A stretch of DNA of 64,000 nucleotides, taken from NCBI GenBank assembly GCA_019217005.1, contig JAHBNG010000029.1, positions 76,817 to 140,816 of the forward strand. The letters are read 5' to 3'. The notes beneath the pieces are model-generated. The model was not told where the DNA came from, searched no databases, and saw only the letters and a list, made by a program, of their open reading frames with translations. This document shows positions 9,486 to 19,300 of the stretch, piece after piece. Origin of the DNA: Chloroflexi bacterium TSY. GTDB lineage: Bacteria > Chloroflexota > Anaerolineae > Caldilineales > Caldilineaceae. Made by a program: the position numbers and the translations under genes. Numbering within the stretch: the stretch's first letter is position 1; each line of letters begins with the position of its first letter.

Positions 9486-10919
9486 TTATGGCGGAGACAA
9501 TCCGTTTCGTTCCTCTATAAAGGCATGCATCTCTATGGAGAAGCCATGATTGCGCTCAATTAGCTGCTCGATCGTTTCGTCTCCCAAAATGAGGACAGTC
9601 GTGTCGGTTGTAGCAGTCGCCGTCACAGGACTCGGTTCACCGCGCATCGAAGTGAGTTCGCCAAAGATATCGCCCGCAGACAACCCCATGATATCGAGGT
9701 GATGACCGTCCGGATCGGCGGACGACAGTTGAACTTCACCCTCATATATCAAGTAATAGCCGTCGTCTGGCTCGCCCTGACGGATCATTCGTTCGCCCAG
9801 ACCAAAATGATTTACTTGGGTTCGAGCCGAAAGCCACTCGATTGTATCTTGCTGAAGCGACCGTAACAGAGGTATGGTGCGTAGCATCTCTGTAAGATCA
9901 TAGACTGGCTGTAAGCGTAGTTGATCGTCCAACGAATATTCAAGCTGTACTGGCAACGCTATTGTCAAACCATGACGTCTGGCTGCATAATAGATCTGTT
10001 TGGTTAAAGCATCACGGATCTCTGTATGGTTATGGATATTGCAGACAACACATGCCTGATAGAGGACGGCGGATTTTTCAAATCTGTCGGTCACAACGTG
10101 CGTTGCGGCAGTATCAATCTGCTCAATTTCATTCACTGCCGTTTGGATAATCTCGATTACACGATTCGGTGGATCGTTATAGGAAAAGGCAAAGGTAAAC
10201 TGAAATTTGTAGCGAGACATTTCCTTGGAGCCCATGTTCTTAATGCGTTTCTGCCCCAAAATGCCGTTGGGGATGACAACCGTCGTCCAGTCGGAATCAG
10301 CGATACAGCGCGTGCTGCGCCAATTAACTTCTGTCACTTCCAGCCACTCTCCCTCCACTTCGATCATATCGCCTGCTTTGAAAGGACTATCTATGAGCAA
10401 TAGAAAGCCGGAAACCAGATTGCTGAGCGTATCTTGTAGGGCAAAGGAGATGGCCAATGCACCCACACCCACGGCGGTAAAAAGATTGCTCACGTCCACT
10501 TGCCAGACGTTCGTCAACAGATGGTAAGCGACAAAGAGGACAACAACGGCTCGACTCAAGGCAAAAAAGATCGTGGGCACCTTGCTGATTCTGGCCTGCG
10601 GGTTGCTCTCGCTCAGACGAGTCGTATTGCTCAGTAGGGTCAGTAGAGCATAGATGACCGTGATCCAGACGAGCGTCTCCAGCAGCCGGATACCATTGGA
10701 TGAGCCAGCCATGCCCAACACGTGACGCAGGGCTAAAAGCAGCGTCAGGATTGGTAGAACGACGTGCCGAATCTGGCGTAAACCTTCAGTCAGCGGATTC
10801 TCTCGGCGTTCCAATCGCTCAATTACTTCCCCAAGCACAATGACAAGCACGATCAGACCGCTGATGAGGCCCACTCCCCAGAAGAAGAGGTCTTGTTGGA
10901 TAAGAGATTGGGTCATCAT
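9486..10919 (-). CDS. MscS-type mechanosensitive channel with cyclic-nucleotide-binding domain
   Basis: 477 aa. Four hydrophobic segments occur in the first 170 residues. The last is the pore helix with the Gly/Ala pattern AVGVGALAISFALQDTLSN, followed by the MscS beta-domain start GDMIEVEGEWLEVTEVNWR. A cytoplasmic cNMP-binding domain occupies about residues 355-470, with the phosphate-binding cassette GDIFGELTSMRGEPSPVTA. Channels of this bCNG type open on cyclic nucleotide binding and respond weakly or not at all to tension. The gene starts 3 bp after the stop of the cyclase-like gene, so the two are translationally linked. The channel reading frame is complete, although two upstream genes of the operon are split by insertions. 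Confidence 0.88.
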   Translation of the reverse strand: MMTQSLIQQDLFFWGVGLISGLIVLVIVLGEVIERLERRENPLTEGLRQIRHVVLPILTLLLALRHVLGMAGSSNGIRLLETLVWITVIYALLTLLSNTTRLSESNPQARISKVPTIFFALSRAVVVLFVAYHLLTNVWQVDVSNLFTAVGVGALAISFALQDTLSNLVSGFLLLIDSPFKAGDMIEVEGEWLEVTEVNWRSTRCIADSDWTTVVIPNGILGQKRIKNMGSKEMSRYKFQFTFAFSYNDPPNRVIEIIQTAVNEIEQIDTAATHVVTDRFEKSAVLYQACVVCNIHNHTEIRDALTKQIYYAARRHGLTIALPVQLEYSLDDQLRLQPVYDLTEMLRTIPLLRSLQQDTIEWLSARTQVNHFGLGERMIRQGEPDDGYYLIYEGEVQLSSADPDGHHLDIMGLSAGDIFGELTSMRGEPSPVTATATTDTTVLILGDETIEQLIERNHGFSIEMHAFIEERNGLSPP

Positions 10920-10922
10920 TAC

Positions 10923-13350
10923 CTATCCATCTTTGCTCCAAAGCCACGGGGGAATCGAACCGACTCCGTCCAGGGCAAGATTTGGGCGAGACACGAACTG
11001 TTCCCGCTCTTCCAGTCGTTCGTAGACGGTATCGCTGATCAATAGGCTGTTATTATCGGCTTGGGCATTGAGTCCTGCTGCTGTGGTAACCGTCTTACCC
11101 CATACGTTGTACATGAATTTGCTACCTCCTAAGACACCGGCCACTACGGCGCCCGCATCTATCCCGATGCGCAAACCCAGTTTGGTGCCATGTTGTGCAT
11201 TGATCTCTTCCAGCAGATCGAACATCTCCAAAGCAAAATCAACTGTTCGATTCGGATGATCCAGGTAGGGAGTTACCAGACCCAGTAGATCCAAATTTCA
11301 GGTTTTGAGAGAGAATTCTGGCTAAACAGTTGACATAAATACAAATTTGCCGGTCGATATCTAGTTTTTGCGTTAGATTTGGGCGATTTTCAGATATGAA
11401 ATAGGTTGTTTTCTGTAACCGAAATCTGAATAAATGACTCCAAAATCCCTGCAATCTCGACTGAAAATCGCCAAAAACGCCAAATTTGGATCTACTGAGA
11501 CCACATATTGCAAGATAGGTGTCACCAACTGTGCGCTGGCGTTCTAAGCCGCGAGAGTCGGCTGCCTCATCCCAGGCTTGAATGAGATCGTTCAGAATGT
11601 CGGTCGCCTCTTGGGCGTCACGCTGCTCCAAGAGTTCCACAAAGCCCAGAATGGTCGCACTCAGCACGCTGATTTGCTGTAGTGTATCTGTGATCCGATC
11701 CTCTCCTCGTTTAATGCGCTGCGCCACTGGACCAGGCAGGATGCTATGGAGAAGCACCTCATTCTCTTCGGTGTGCTGTTCGAGCATAGCCGTCTGAAAC
11801 TGCATTTTCATGGCTATATCGTTGATCGATTCGGTTAACTGACCAAATTCGTCTTCGCTGTCAGCATCCAGAAAGACCTCTTCCTCGGCCAATACGCTCT
11901 CAGTAAATTCAGTCAATCTGTGGAGCGGACGGGTCAAAAGCGTACTGGCTGCAACGGCCATGAGTGTAACAAGGATGATCAGAATTGTGCCGACCATAAA
12001 AATTCGACGTTGGAGCGTAGCGATAGGGGCAAAGGCTTCCACGGCGTCTCTCTGCGAGATGATGCCCCACGTTAGGCCATCTAGATCAAGTGGTGCATAG
12101 GCTGTCAGTACAGAGTGACCGCGATAGTCATCCAGGATGCGAACGTCGCTGCGTCCGGATAAGGCTTCGCGTGCAGCCTCTGTTTCTACCTCTTGCAAAA
12201 GAATGGAACGTTTGAACTGCCCGATCTGGCTGAGTGTCTCTTCTATCTCTCCTGCCGCGCGTAGCTCTTGCAGATAAGTCTCTGGATTTTCGATGAGAAA
12301 ACGCGACGTGGTGCGCATGAATTGATCCCGACCCACAATGTAGGTCTCGCCCGTTTCGCCCTGTCGACTTTCGCGCCACGCCCGATCATCGGTGACAATG
12401 CGATCCAACTCGTCGGGCGCAAATTGGATGACCAAAATGCCGAGAGGGCGTCCGGCTGGGTTGTAAATTATGCTGCCGAGGAAGGCCACTGGTTTCCCTT
12501 CTGCTGGTGGGTAGGAGGCAAAGTCGACGATGCTGATGCCAGATTCGTCGAACTCCTGCTTGATGCATTTAACCAAATCGGAGAGATGGGTCTGACTATA
12601 TGGCCCGCTGCGAAGATTTGTGCCCAAGTCGGGATTCTTGGAGACACTATAAACCACCTCTTCGTTGTCATAGCTGACCAGCAAGAGATCCGAGAAGCCC
12701 AGACGGCTCGCCAATGCTTCCAGCTGAGGGTGATATTTGTCGTGGTTCACGTGGTATAGTGCACTGGTCTGCCGGAGTGTCTCTGACTTGTTTCCATCGA
12801 TATGACCCACACTATCAGTCACAATATAGTGGTATTGAAGAAAGCGAGCGCCTCGAGATTTGGGGCGTAACGCTGCGACAGAGATATCGATCCCAGCGTG
12901 TTGTGAGAGGGCAGGCAGATACTTGCTGCGATAGTAATGGGTCAACGCCTCGTCCCAAACTGGTTCGATAAGGGCAGAGCTGATGCGAGCGTAAGCATCC
13001 TGCAGCGCCATCATGGCTGCGACGACGACGCGGTCTGTTGCCAAGAGCGCCCCCTGGTTGCGTATTGATTCAATGTAGAGTTTGACTTGCTCAGCTTTGT
13101 TGTTGCGTTGGCTGACCAGTTGGTCAAAGGCGGCTTGGTTGAGCGTCGCGCGTTGTGTACGTCCAACCACAACCGCCACAACCAGCAGCGAACCAATGGC
13201 GACAAAGAGTAGAAGCAGGATCAGTTTGGATTTGACCGTCAGATATTGTGTCGGGCTGAGCAAGCTCGCCACTAACTCGCGCCATTGGAGCTGTCTAAAG
13301 AATGCTTTAATTCTGTCGAGGTTGACTATGATTGATTGGTAAAGGGACAT
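10923..13350 (-). pseudogene. Cache-HAMP-class III cyclase-like protein, split by a family C element
   Basis: The N-terminal part (frame open 13350 to 11239) has a transmembrane helix near residue 45-65, an extracellular dCache-like sensor (about 70-390), a second helix, a HAMP segment (FTESVLAEEE...EDEFGQLTESIND) and the start of a nucleotide cyclase domain ending AICGL. The rest (about 11278 down to 10923) encodes VTPYLDHPNRTVDFALEM to the end. A 215-bp element at 11283-11497 separates them. Removing it with one copy of the 5-bp duplication gives uninterrupted AICGLVTPYLDHP. The cyclase domain also looks degenerate: compared with Rv1625c-type enzymes the first metal Asp is Thr, the substrate Lys is Arg, WGD is WGK, and the Asn and Arg of N-x3-R are Thr and Gly. 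Only the GD aspartate remains. It may have sensed or scaffolded rather than made cAMP. Confidence 0.85.
11283..11497. mobile_element. Family C MITE, copy 1 (in cyclase-like gene)
   Basis: 215 bp, terminal inverted repeats CAGTAGATCCAAATTT / AAATTTGGATCTACTG, no transposase. Exact 5-bp duplication AGACC at 11278-11282 and 11498-11502. Nearly identical to the copies at 14719 and 31760. The outer end supplies a TTG from which the downstream fragment could be translated. Confidence 0.93.
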
Positions 13351-13353
13351 GCC

Positions 13354-13698
13354 TCAGTTAAATTCGAGTACCGCTGTGGGCACAAATTTCTGAATATTTT
13401 TCAGTGACTTCGCTTGCCAGGAATGTTTTGACGAGCCAATGATTTTTAGATCGCTGGCCTTGAGTTTGCGGATCTGAATCCCCAGTTGCATGAGGGCCGT
13501 GATGCCAGAACTGTTGAGAAAGCGCAGGTTCTGCACATCCAGTGTAATCAGCGACGGTTTTGACTCCGCCACCTTCTTTAGCATGTCGGCAATCGGCTTA
13601 TATTGAGGTGTTCCACCCAACTCCAACATACCCGCAATGGTGGCCGTCGCCAAGTCGGAGTCGTAAACTACAGAATAATCGTCATGTTTGATTTCCAT
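13354..13698 (-). CDS. STAS-domain regulator, slr1659 type
   Basis: 114 aa. The fold follows the STAS pattern: strand MLELGGTPQY, helix, strand SLITLDVQNLRFL, then the phosphorylatable-serine loop LNSSGITALMQLG, then LKASDLKIIGSSKHSW. Proteins of this kind (slr1659 superfamily) pair with slr1658-type ATP-binding proteins and PP2C phosphatases in partner-switching, where a kinase phosphorylates the STAS serine and a phosphatase reverses it. Here it lies 3 bp upstream of the cyclase-like gene and 42 bp downstream of the slr1658-like gene. The Cache/PP2C protein at 16314-19649 is a plausible phosphatase partner. The role assignment is by family and context. Confidence 0.8.
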   Translation of the reverse strand: MEIKHDDYSVVYDSDLATATIAGMLELGGTPQYKPIADMLKKVAESKPSLITLDVQNLRFLNSSGITALMQLGIQIRKLKASDLKIIGSSKHSWQAKSLKNIQKFVPTAVLEFN

Positions 13699-13740
13699 TG
13701 ATTTGTCTCTCCTGATAGATTTTTTAATAAGAATAACTTT

Positions 13741-14476
13741 CTATATCGGCACTTCTACCATTGTTGTGACCACCATCAGCTGTGGCGTTTGCGACAGAGA
13801 TTCAAACTTCCAGGCCAGCGTGGCGTGGGAGTCAGTGAGCATCGTCAGATAGCCCATGCCCGAGGCGGTGTTGCCTTCTTCCATGGTGCTTTCGATCTGC
13901 TGGATATATAGCTCGTGAGGATCTTTGGTTAGCAGCTCTTGGATCCGCGTTTGAAAGTTTACCGTTCCCTCTGGCTTGATGCTATTGGTGATGTAAAAAC
14001 GCAATGCGCCTCGTGGCAAATAGAGGCTGAAGCGTGCGGGATGTTGGGAATCGGTATCGCTATGACGCAGGATGTTTTCCATCATCTCGTTGGCAATGAA
14101 GCGCAGGGTATAGCCAATCTCCGTTTTTTTGTTGATGGTAAACTGATCGTTTAGTGGGAAAAATGTGGGGTGGTTCATTTTAGCTGGATAGATAGGTTTA
14201 CACTTTTAGAAACAGAAAGAACGTTTATATTCTCTGATTTCGCCGGTTCTCAGAGAGAAAACGGTCTCATATAGATTTTTGTCTATATATCAAAAGTGTA
14301 AACCTAATTTTGAACCACCCCAAAAATGTTTCCCAATACTCCAGTAAAAAGCGCGTTGACAGCCCGCCATTTTGCCAACGCTTTTGACGTAGGCTCGGCG
14401 TGATAGCAAAGTTGAGCTGAATGGACTCAAGTTCGGTGTCTGGCTCAAAAAAGTCTCCGTAAATTTGTATTGTCAT
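13741..14476 (-). pseudogene. slr1658-type regulator (SiaB-like), split by a family E element
   Basis: The N-terminal part starts at ATG 14476 (MTIQIYGDFFEPDTELESI) and runs to LLEYWETF. The C-terminal part (from about 14158) continues FPLNDQFTINKKTEIGYTL and includes ANEMMENILRHS, resembling the N-box of GHKL ATP-binding proteins, and GNTASGMGYLTMLTD. A 155-bp element at 14167-14321 separates them. Excising it with one copy of the 8-bp duplication AAAAATGT restores WETFFPLNDQ in frame, about 190 aa in all. The slr1658 superfamily contains SiaB-like proteins thought to phosphorylate STAS partners. It is the first gene of the operon, so the loss should disable the kinase side of the switch. 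The GHKL reading is an inference. Confidence 0.8.
14167..14321. mobile_element. Family E MITE, copy 1 (in slr1658-like gene)
   Basis: 155 bp with terminal inverted repeats GGGGTGGTTCA / TGAACCACCCC and sub-terminal arms around TAGGTTTACACTTTT. Exact 8-bp duplication AAAAATGT at 14159-14166 and 14322-14329. No coding capacity. Confidence 0.93.
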
Positions 14477-14666
14477 TCTGACACCCTCTTTCTAATCGGC
14501 TCATCTACTACAAATGTCCACAATGGAGATTTCTTCTGAGTGGTGAGCAGTAGATTCGGAAGATGAGCATTCTCTTTGTGGACAGCTCATCTAACACAAA
14601 TAAACGGCTATTTTCAGAAAAATCCTGGGATGTTTGTACACATTTGGAAGTCAAAATTTATGAATA

Positions 14667-14966
14667 ATAGCCACATCATTTAAACTTCTTACAATTGTCT
14701 CTCGATAAATAACAGTATCAGTAGATCCAAATTTCAGGTTTTGAGAGAGAATTCTGGCTAAACAGTTGACATAAATACAAATTTGCCGGTCGATATCTAG
14801 TTTTTGCGTTAGATTTGGGCGATTTTCAGATATGAAATAGGTTGTTTTCTGTAACCGAAATCTGAATAAATGACTCCAAAATCCCTGCAATCTCGACTGA
14901 AAATCGCCAAAAACGCCAAATTTGGATCTACTGAGTCTTATTGTCCGAAGTTTAAGTGGCGTCACT
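14667..14966. repeat. Family D inverted-repeat element, interrupted by a family C element
   Basis: The left arm AATAGCCACATCATTTAAAC begins at 14667 and the right arm TTGTCCGAAGTTTAAGTGGC ends at about 14966. They match the intact family D elements at 29733 and 39314. The 215-bp family C copy at 14719-14933 sits between them, so C jumped into a pre-existing D. Confidence 0.8.
14719..14933. mobile_element. Family C MITE, copy 2 (inside family D)
   Basis: 215 bp, same ends as copy 1, flanked by AGTAT (14714-14718) and AGTCT (14934-14938), a 5-bp duplication with one mismatch. Confidence 0.9.
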
Positions 14967-15459
14967 TCACACACTGTCAGTTTTGTAGGAAAACAGTTAA
15001 AATAAAGTCATGAACATTCGAGCATCGCCCTAAAAGCTGCAACCCGACGCTGCCAGAGGCTGCTCTCATTGGGTTGGTCCCGGCTCTCTGCTTGCATAAG
15101 GCTTTGAATCCCGCAGCCAATTGCACTGATCAGTGTCTGACCAGAATCGAGCCTGATGGCTCGGCTTTGCTAGTTGGCTCTCAGTTGACGGACGCGCACT
15201 TGGAAGTGCCGAGATGTCGATGCCTTGCATAAGGGCATTCTTTGCTGTTCACTCAGGATTTCTCGTGCAGTGCCTTGGAACCTAACCCTGACACTGGGCA
15301 CCCGCCGCTAGCTCAGTTCACATTAGGCTGTTCCTCTCAAGATTGCGACTCTTTCGCTTTCTTTGCTTCTGTTTACCCTTTTTACTCCGACATTGCGTGA
15401 ATTGGCGTCACTATAAAACACTGTTTATTGTGCCTTTGACCTGCTTAAAGAAAACCAGT
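14967..15459. other. Intergenic region with a possible gene relict
   Basis: No complete gene. On the minus strand an open stretch from about 15180 to a TGA at 15008-15010 encodes a plausible C-terminus (contains GQTLISAIGCGIQSLMQAE and ends RAMLECS), but no upstream coding continues from it. It may be the tail of a decayed gene that once preceded the slr1658-type operon. The rest shows short inverted motifs but nothing I can name. Confidence 0.3.
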
Positions 15460-15465
15460 TATAAT
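15436..15465 (+). promoter_or_regulatory. Promoter of the DUF4058 gene
   Basis: TTGACC (15436-15441) and TATAAT (15460-15465) with an 18-bp spacer form a good sigma-70-like promoter. A strong ribosome binding site, AAAGGAG at 15494-15500, lies 6 bp before the ATG at 15507. Confidence 0.6.
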
Positions 15466-15506
15466 TCGCCCAGTATACTGTTAATGTCTAAACAAAGGAG
15501 ACTACC

Positions 15507-16283
15507 ATGACCTCTCCGTTTCCTGGCATGGACCCCTATCTAGAAGATCGGGAGCATTGGCGTGGCTTCCATCATCATCTGGCAGAGGAGCTCGTACGAC
15601 AACTTAACCCGCAGATTGTGCCCAAATATTTTGCTGAGGTAGAAATTCATACTGTACTGCAGGAATTAACCATCTCTGAAACACAACATATCTATCCGGA
15701 TGTCAACATTGTCGGGCTGGACTCACAAGCAACGACTCAACGACAGGCTGTAACCGTACCGGAAGCACCCCTCGAACGCGTTGTTGAAATACCCGAACCA
15801 CAGAAGCAGCGCGCTGTCAATATTTATGTGACAGAGAATAGAGACCTGGTGACGGCCATTGAGCTCCTTTCTCCCGCTAATAAGACTGGCGAGGGATTAA
15901 TACAGTACCAGCAAAAGCGGCAGCGAATTCTCCGTTCTCCAATTCACTTAGTTGAGTTTGATCTATTGCGTGTTGGTCAGCGACCAGGCAGTGAAGTGGC
16001 TGAACCGTCAATCGACACGGACTACATTGTTCTTTTAAATCGAGGCACTGCTGGTAACATTCGAATCTCTCAAATCTGGCCCGTCGGAATCAATGATGCA
16101 CTGCCGACGACCCCTATCCCATTACGTGAGCCCGATTCCGATGTGGTTCTAGACCTCACTGCTGTCGTTAAGAAAATCTATGCTGACAACTATTACCACT
16201 ATCGCATTGACTACAATCAGCCTGTGCCGCCTCCTAAATTGCGCCCCAAAATGGCAACCTGGATCAAACAAAATGTTGCGTAA
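15507..16283 (+). CDS. DUF4058 family protein
   Basis: 258 aa, full family length. It begins with the hallmark PFPGMDPYLEDREHWRGFHH. A conserved core motif VTAIELLSPANKTGEG at about residue 112 is followed by VEFDLLRVGQRP. The C-terminus has YHYRIDYNQPVPPP, also typical. No signal peptide or membrane segment, so it is cytoplasmic. The family is abundant in cyanobacteria, Planctomycetes and Chloroflexota and its function is not established; the arrangement of acidic residues and the IELLSP motif recall nuclease-like folds, but that is speculation. It is transcribed opposite to the signalling genes on both sides and has its own promoter. Confidence 0.88.
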   Translation: MTSPFPGMDPYLEDREHWRGFHHHLAEELVRQLNPQIVPKYFAEVEIHTVLQELTISETQHIYPDVNIVGLDSQATTQRQAVTVPEAPLERVVEIPEPQKQRAVNIYVTENRDLVTAIELLSPANKTGEGLIQYQQKRQRILRSPIHLVEFDLLRVGQRPGSEVAEPSIDTDYIVLLNRGTAGNIRISQIWPVGINDALPTTPIPLREPDSDVVLDLTAVVKKIYADNYYHYRIDYNQPVPPPKLRPKMATWIKQNVA

Positions 16284-16313
16284 TGCGTACAATTGATCTA
16301 TAGACTCCGCACT

Positions 16314-19300
16314 CTATTTCTGCCTCATCACCAACAACGTGATATCATCAAAGATTTTCTGCTCACCGACATAAGTCAATACGTCGGCCAGTACTGCATC
16401 CTTAATTGCCTCGGCAGATGGCTTTCCCCAATGACGAGAGACGCTCTCAGTTAGACGCTCCAGTTCGTAGAGTTCTTTGTCCATGTTCTGCGCCTCGGTG
16501 ATGCCGTCGGTATAGAGAACCACCCCATCACCGGAGGCTAGATCGATAATCGTTTCGTCGATGAAGTCGGCAATGTCATCATCAAGGGCGACAGGGAAGC
16601 CCAGGTCCGTGGTATCCACTAGTTCCACCTCACCTCCCTCGCGTACGATAATGACATCCTCGTGCTGGCCGCTGAGACGCAATTGGCCACCTTCATCGCC
16701 GATGGCTGTATAGTCGAGCAGGCTCAGGGTCAAGTTCTTGCCCGCTTCGATGCGTTGGACATTGTCGTAGAGGCTGCGGTTGAGAACATCTAAAAAGCGC
16801 ACCGGATCCCGCTTTTCGCTGGTGAGCAGGGTGCGCACGCCCATTTGCGTCATCAACATTACAACGCCACTTTCCAATCCATGCCCCGTCACGTCGCCGA
16901 TGCCGATCTTGACCCGGCCATTTTGTTGCAGCACATCGTAATAATCGCCGCCCACTTCGTCGGCTGATTCCATGTAGCCAGCGATGTCCAGCCCATCCAC
17001 TTGGGCCAGTTCCGCTTCGGTGGGCAGGATCATCTTTTGCAGACGCTGGGTCACTGCCAGCTCAGTTCCCATACGTAGGTTCTCAACGAGAAGTTCTTTG
17101 AGATTCAGGTGGGTCTCAATGCGCGCCAACAGTTCATCCTTGGAGATCGGCTTGGTCAGATAGTCGTTGGCACCTGCTTGTAAGCCCGCTACCAAATCCG
17201 CCACCTGGTTCTTGGCGCTCAACAAAACCACCGGTAACTCGTTGGCTGAGTACGTTCTCCGGATTTTCTGGCAGACCTCATAGCCAGATATGCGCGGCAT
17301 CATCACGTCCAGTATGATGAGATCGAAGCGGTCACCGCTTGCTATCAGTTCCTGGGCGTCGATACCGCTCTGCGCCTGAACGACCTCATAGTCGCGCACT
17401 GCAAGATGGTTGGACAAGACCTGCAAGTTGACTGGCTCGTCATCGACGATCAACACCCGGTAGCGGCCTGCTGATATCGCAGGTTTAAAATCGGCTAGCT
17501 CCATCTCGTCAGCCCACTCACCATTGGCAATCGCAGTGGCTGGGACTCCACCCATACCATTATTCGTGCAGTTTGGTGGTGGGGCATAGGTGCGTACTTT
17601 GGTCACTGTCTCTATGGGCACAGCCGCTCGCTCAACTGCGGTCCAGTTCTTGTCGGCCAGAGGTAAGGTAAAAGTGAATGTAGAACCGACCCCTACTTCC
17701 GACTCGACCCAAATTTGACCACCGTGTAATTCAACCAACTGCTTGGTCACCGCTAGGCCGAGTCCAGTGCCGCCATAGTTGCGGGCAGTCGTCCCATCGG
17801 CTTGCTCAAACGACTCGAATATGTGGTCAAATTCCTCTTCGGGAATGCCGATCCCCGTATCGGCGATGGCAATCGCCAGATCACTTCCCCGCACCTGGGC
17901 CGACACGGTCACCTGGCCCTCTTCGGTGAACTTGATGGCGTTGCCGACCAGATTGTGCAGGATCTGCTGCACCCGATTCTCGTCACCCTCAACCAGAGGT
18001 AAGTCGCCCGCTGTTTCATCAATGAGCGCTAACGGTTTATGGCCCACCAGCGGCTGGGAGAGGGTCAGGATCACTTCGGCCAGTGTGTGAATGTCTAACG
18101 GCTTGTGCTGGAGTTCAAACTCCTGATTTTTCAACTTAGAGAAGTCCAGAATATCGTTGACCAAGCTGGCCAGCCGCTTGCCGCTGGAGACGATCAGGTC
18201 TAGATTATGGGTAGTTGGTTTGGACAGCGGACCAGTGGCACCATCGATGAGGGATTCAGCCAAACCAATGATACCATTGAGTGGGGTGCGCAGCTCGTGG
18301 GAGGTGTTGGCCAAGAACTCGTCTTTGAGATGATCCAAACGCTGCAATTCTGCATTTTGCTCTTCCAGTCTCTCAAATGAATCTCTTAGCTGCCTGGTCA
18401 TCGTGTTGAAGCTTTGGGCGAGATGACCGATCTCGTCCTGCGAAGTCACCTCGGCTTGCTGCGACAGATCGCCTCTGGCAATTTGTTCGGCCGTTTCCGT
18501 CAAGCGCTGGATGGGGCGTGCGATCTGGCGTGCGATGAGGAACGCGCTGCCCAATGCGATGAGACCCACCAGGATACCGACAGCCAGAAAAAGGAGAAGG
18601 AGATCGGCAGCTGGTTTGAGGGCTTCGGCTGCGGCCACTTCGGCCACAAGCGCCCAGGTCACCCCATCCCAATCAAGTTCGGGAATTGGTTCTTGGATGA
18701 CAACGGGGGTCCAGGCACTCAGCACTGGTGCCCCTCGATAATCATCGATCACCTGACTGCCCTTCTTTCCCGCGAGTGCGGTGCGGCTGGCGACAGTATC
18801 GACGATAAAGTGCTCGTTCAAGACGGTGCTATCGGTATCTAACTGTTGCAGAAAGCGGGAGTCATTGCGGAAGAGCAGATCCGTACCTACGGCATAGGAC
18901 TCCCCGGTTTCGCCAAAGCCGGCCCGTTGGTTTAGCACCGTGTTCATAATATCAATCGGCATCTGTAGAATAAGCACACCGACGAATTCATCTTTTGTAT
19001 TAAAAATAGGTGCACTGAGAAAAGCAGCCGCTTCGGCGCTGGGTTCGTAAAAGGCAAAATCCACATACGTTGTGAAGTCGGCCTCAGCGATTGTGCTTGC
19101 CAATTGAAAAGCTTGTCCAATGTTGGTTTCGGCATAGGGCGTTTGCCGTAGATTGACACCCAAATCAGCCTTTTTGAGCACAGAATAGATAACATCACCC
19201 GTTGGTGTGACCAACAGAATGTCTGTATAGCCAAAGATAGTACGATGTTCCTGAAAGAAGGGGTGAAATCGGGCATGTGCACTGCTATAGGCCGAGCCAT

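Noticed and set aside
11321..11520. A repeated protein-like sequence (beginning SRSKFGVFGDFQSRL) at three loci, looking like a conserved small protein
   Set aside because: It is the translation of the family C element in one frame. It has no start of its own, ends in different frames and is conserved only because the DNA element is.
14267..14476. A separate small gene of 69 aa upstream of the STAS gene
   Set aside because: Excision of the 155-bp element fuses it in frame with the following segment into one slr1658-type protein.
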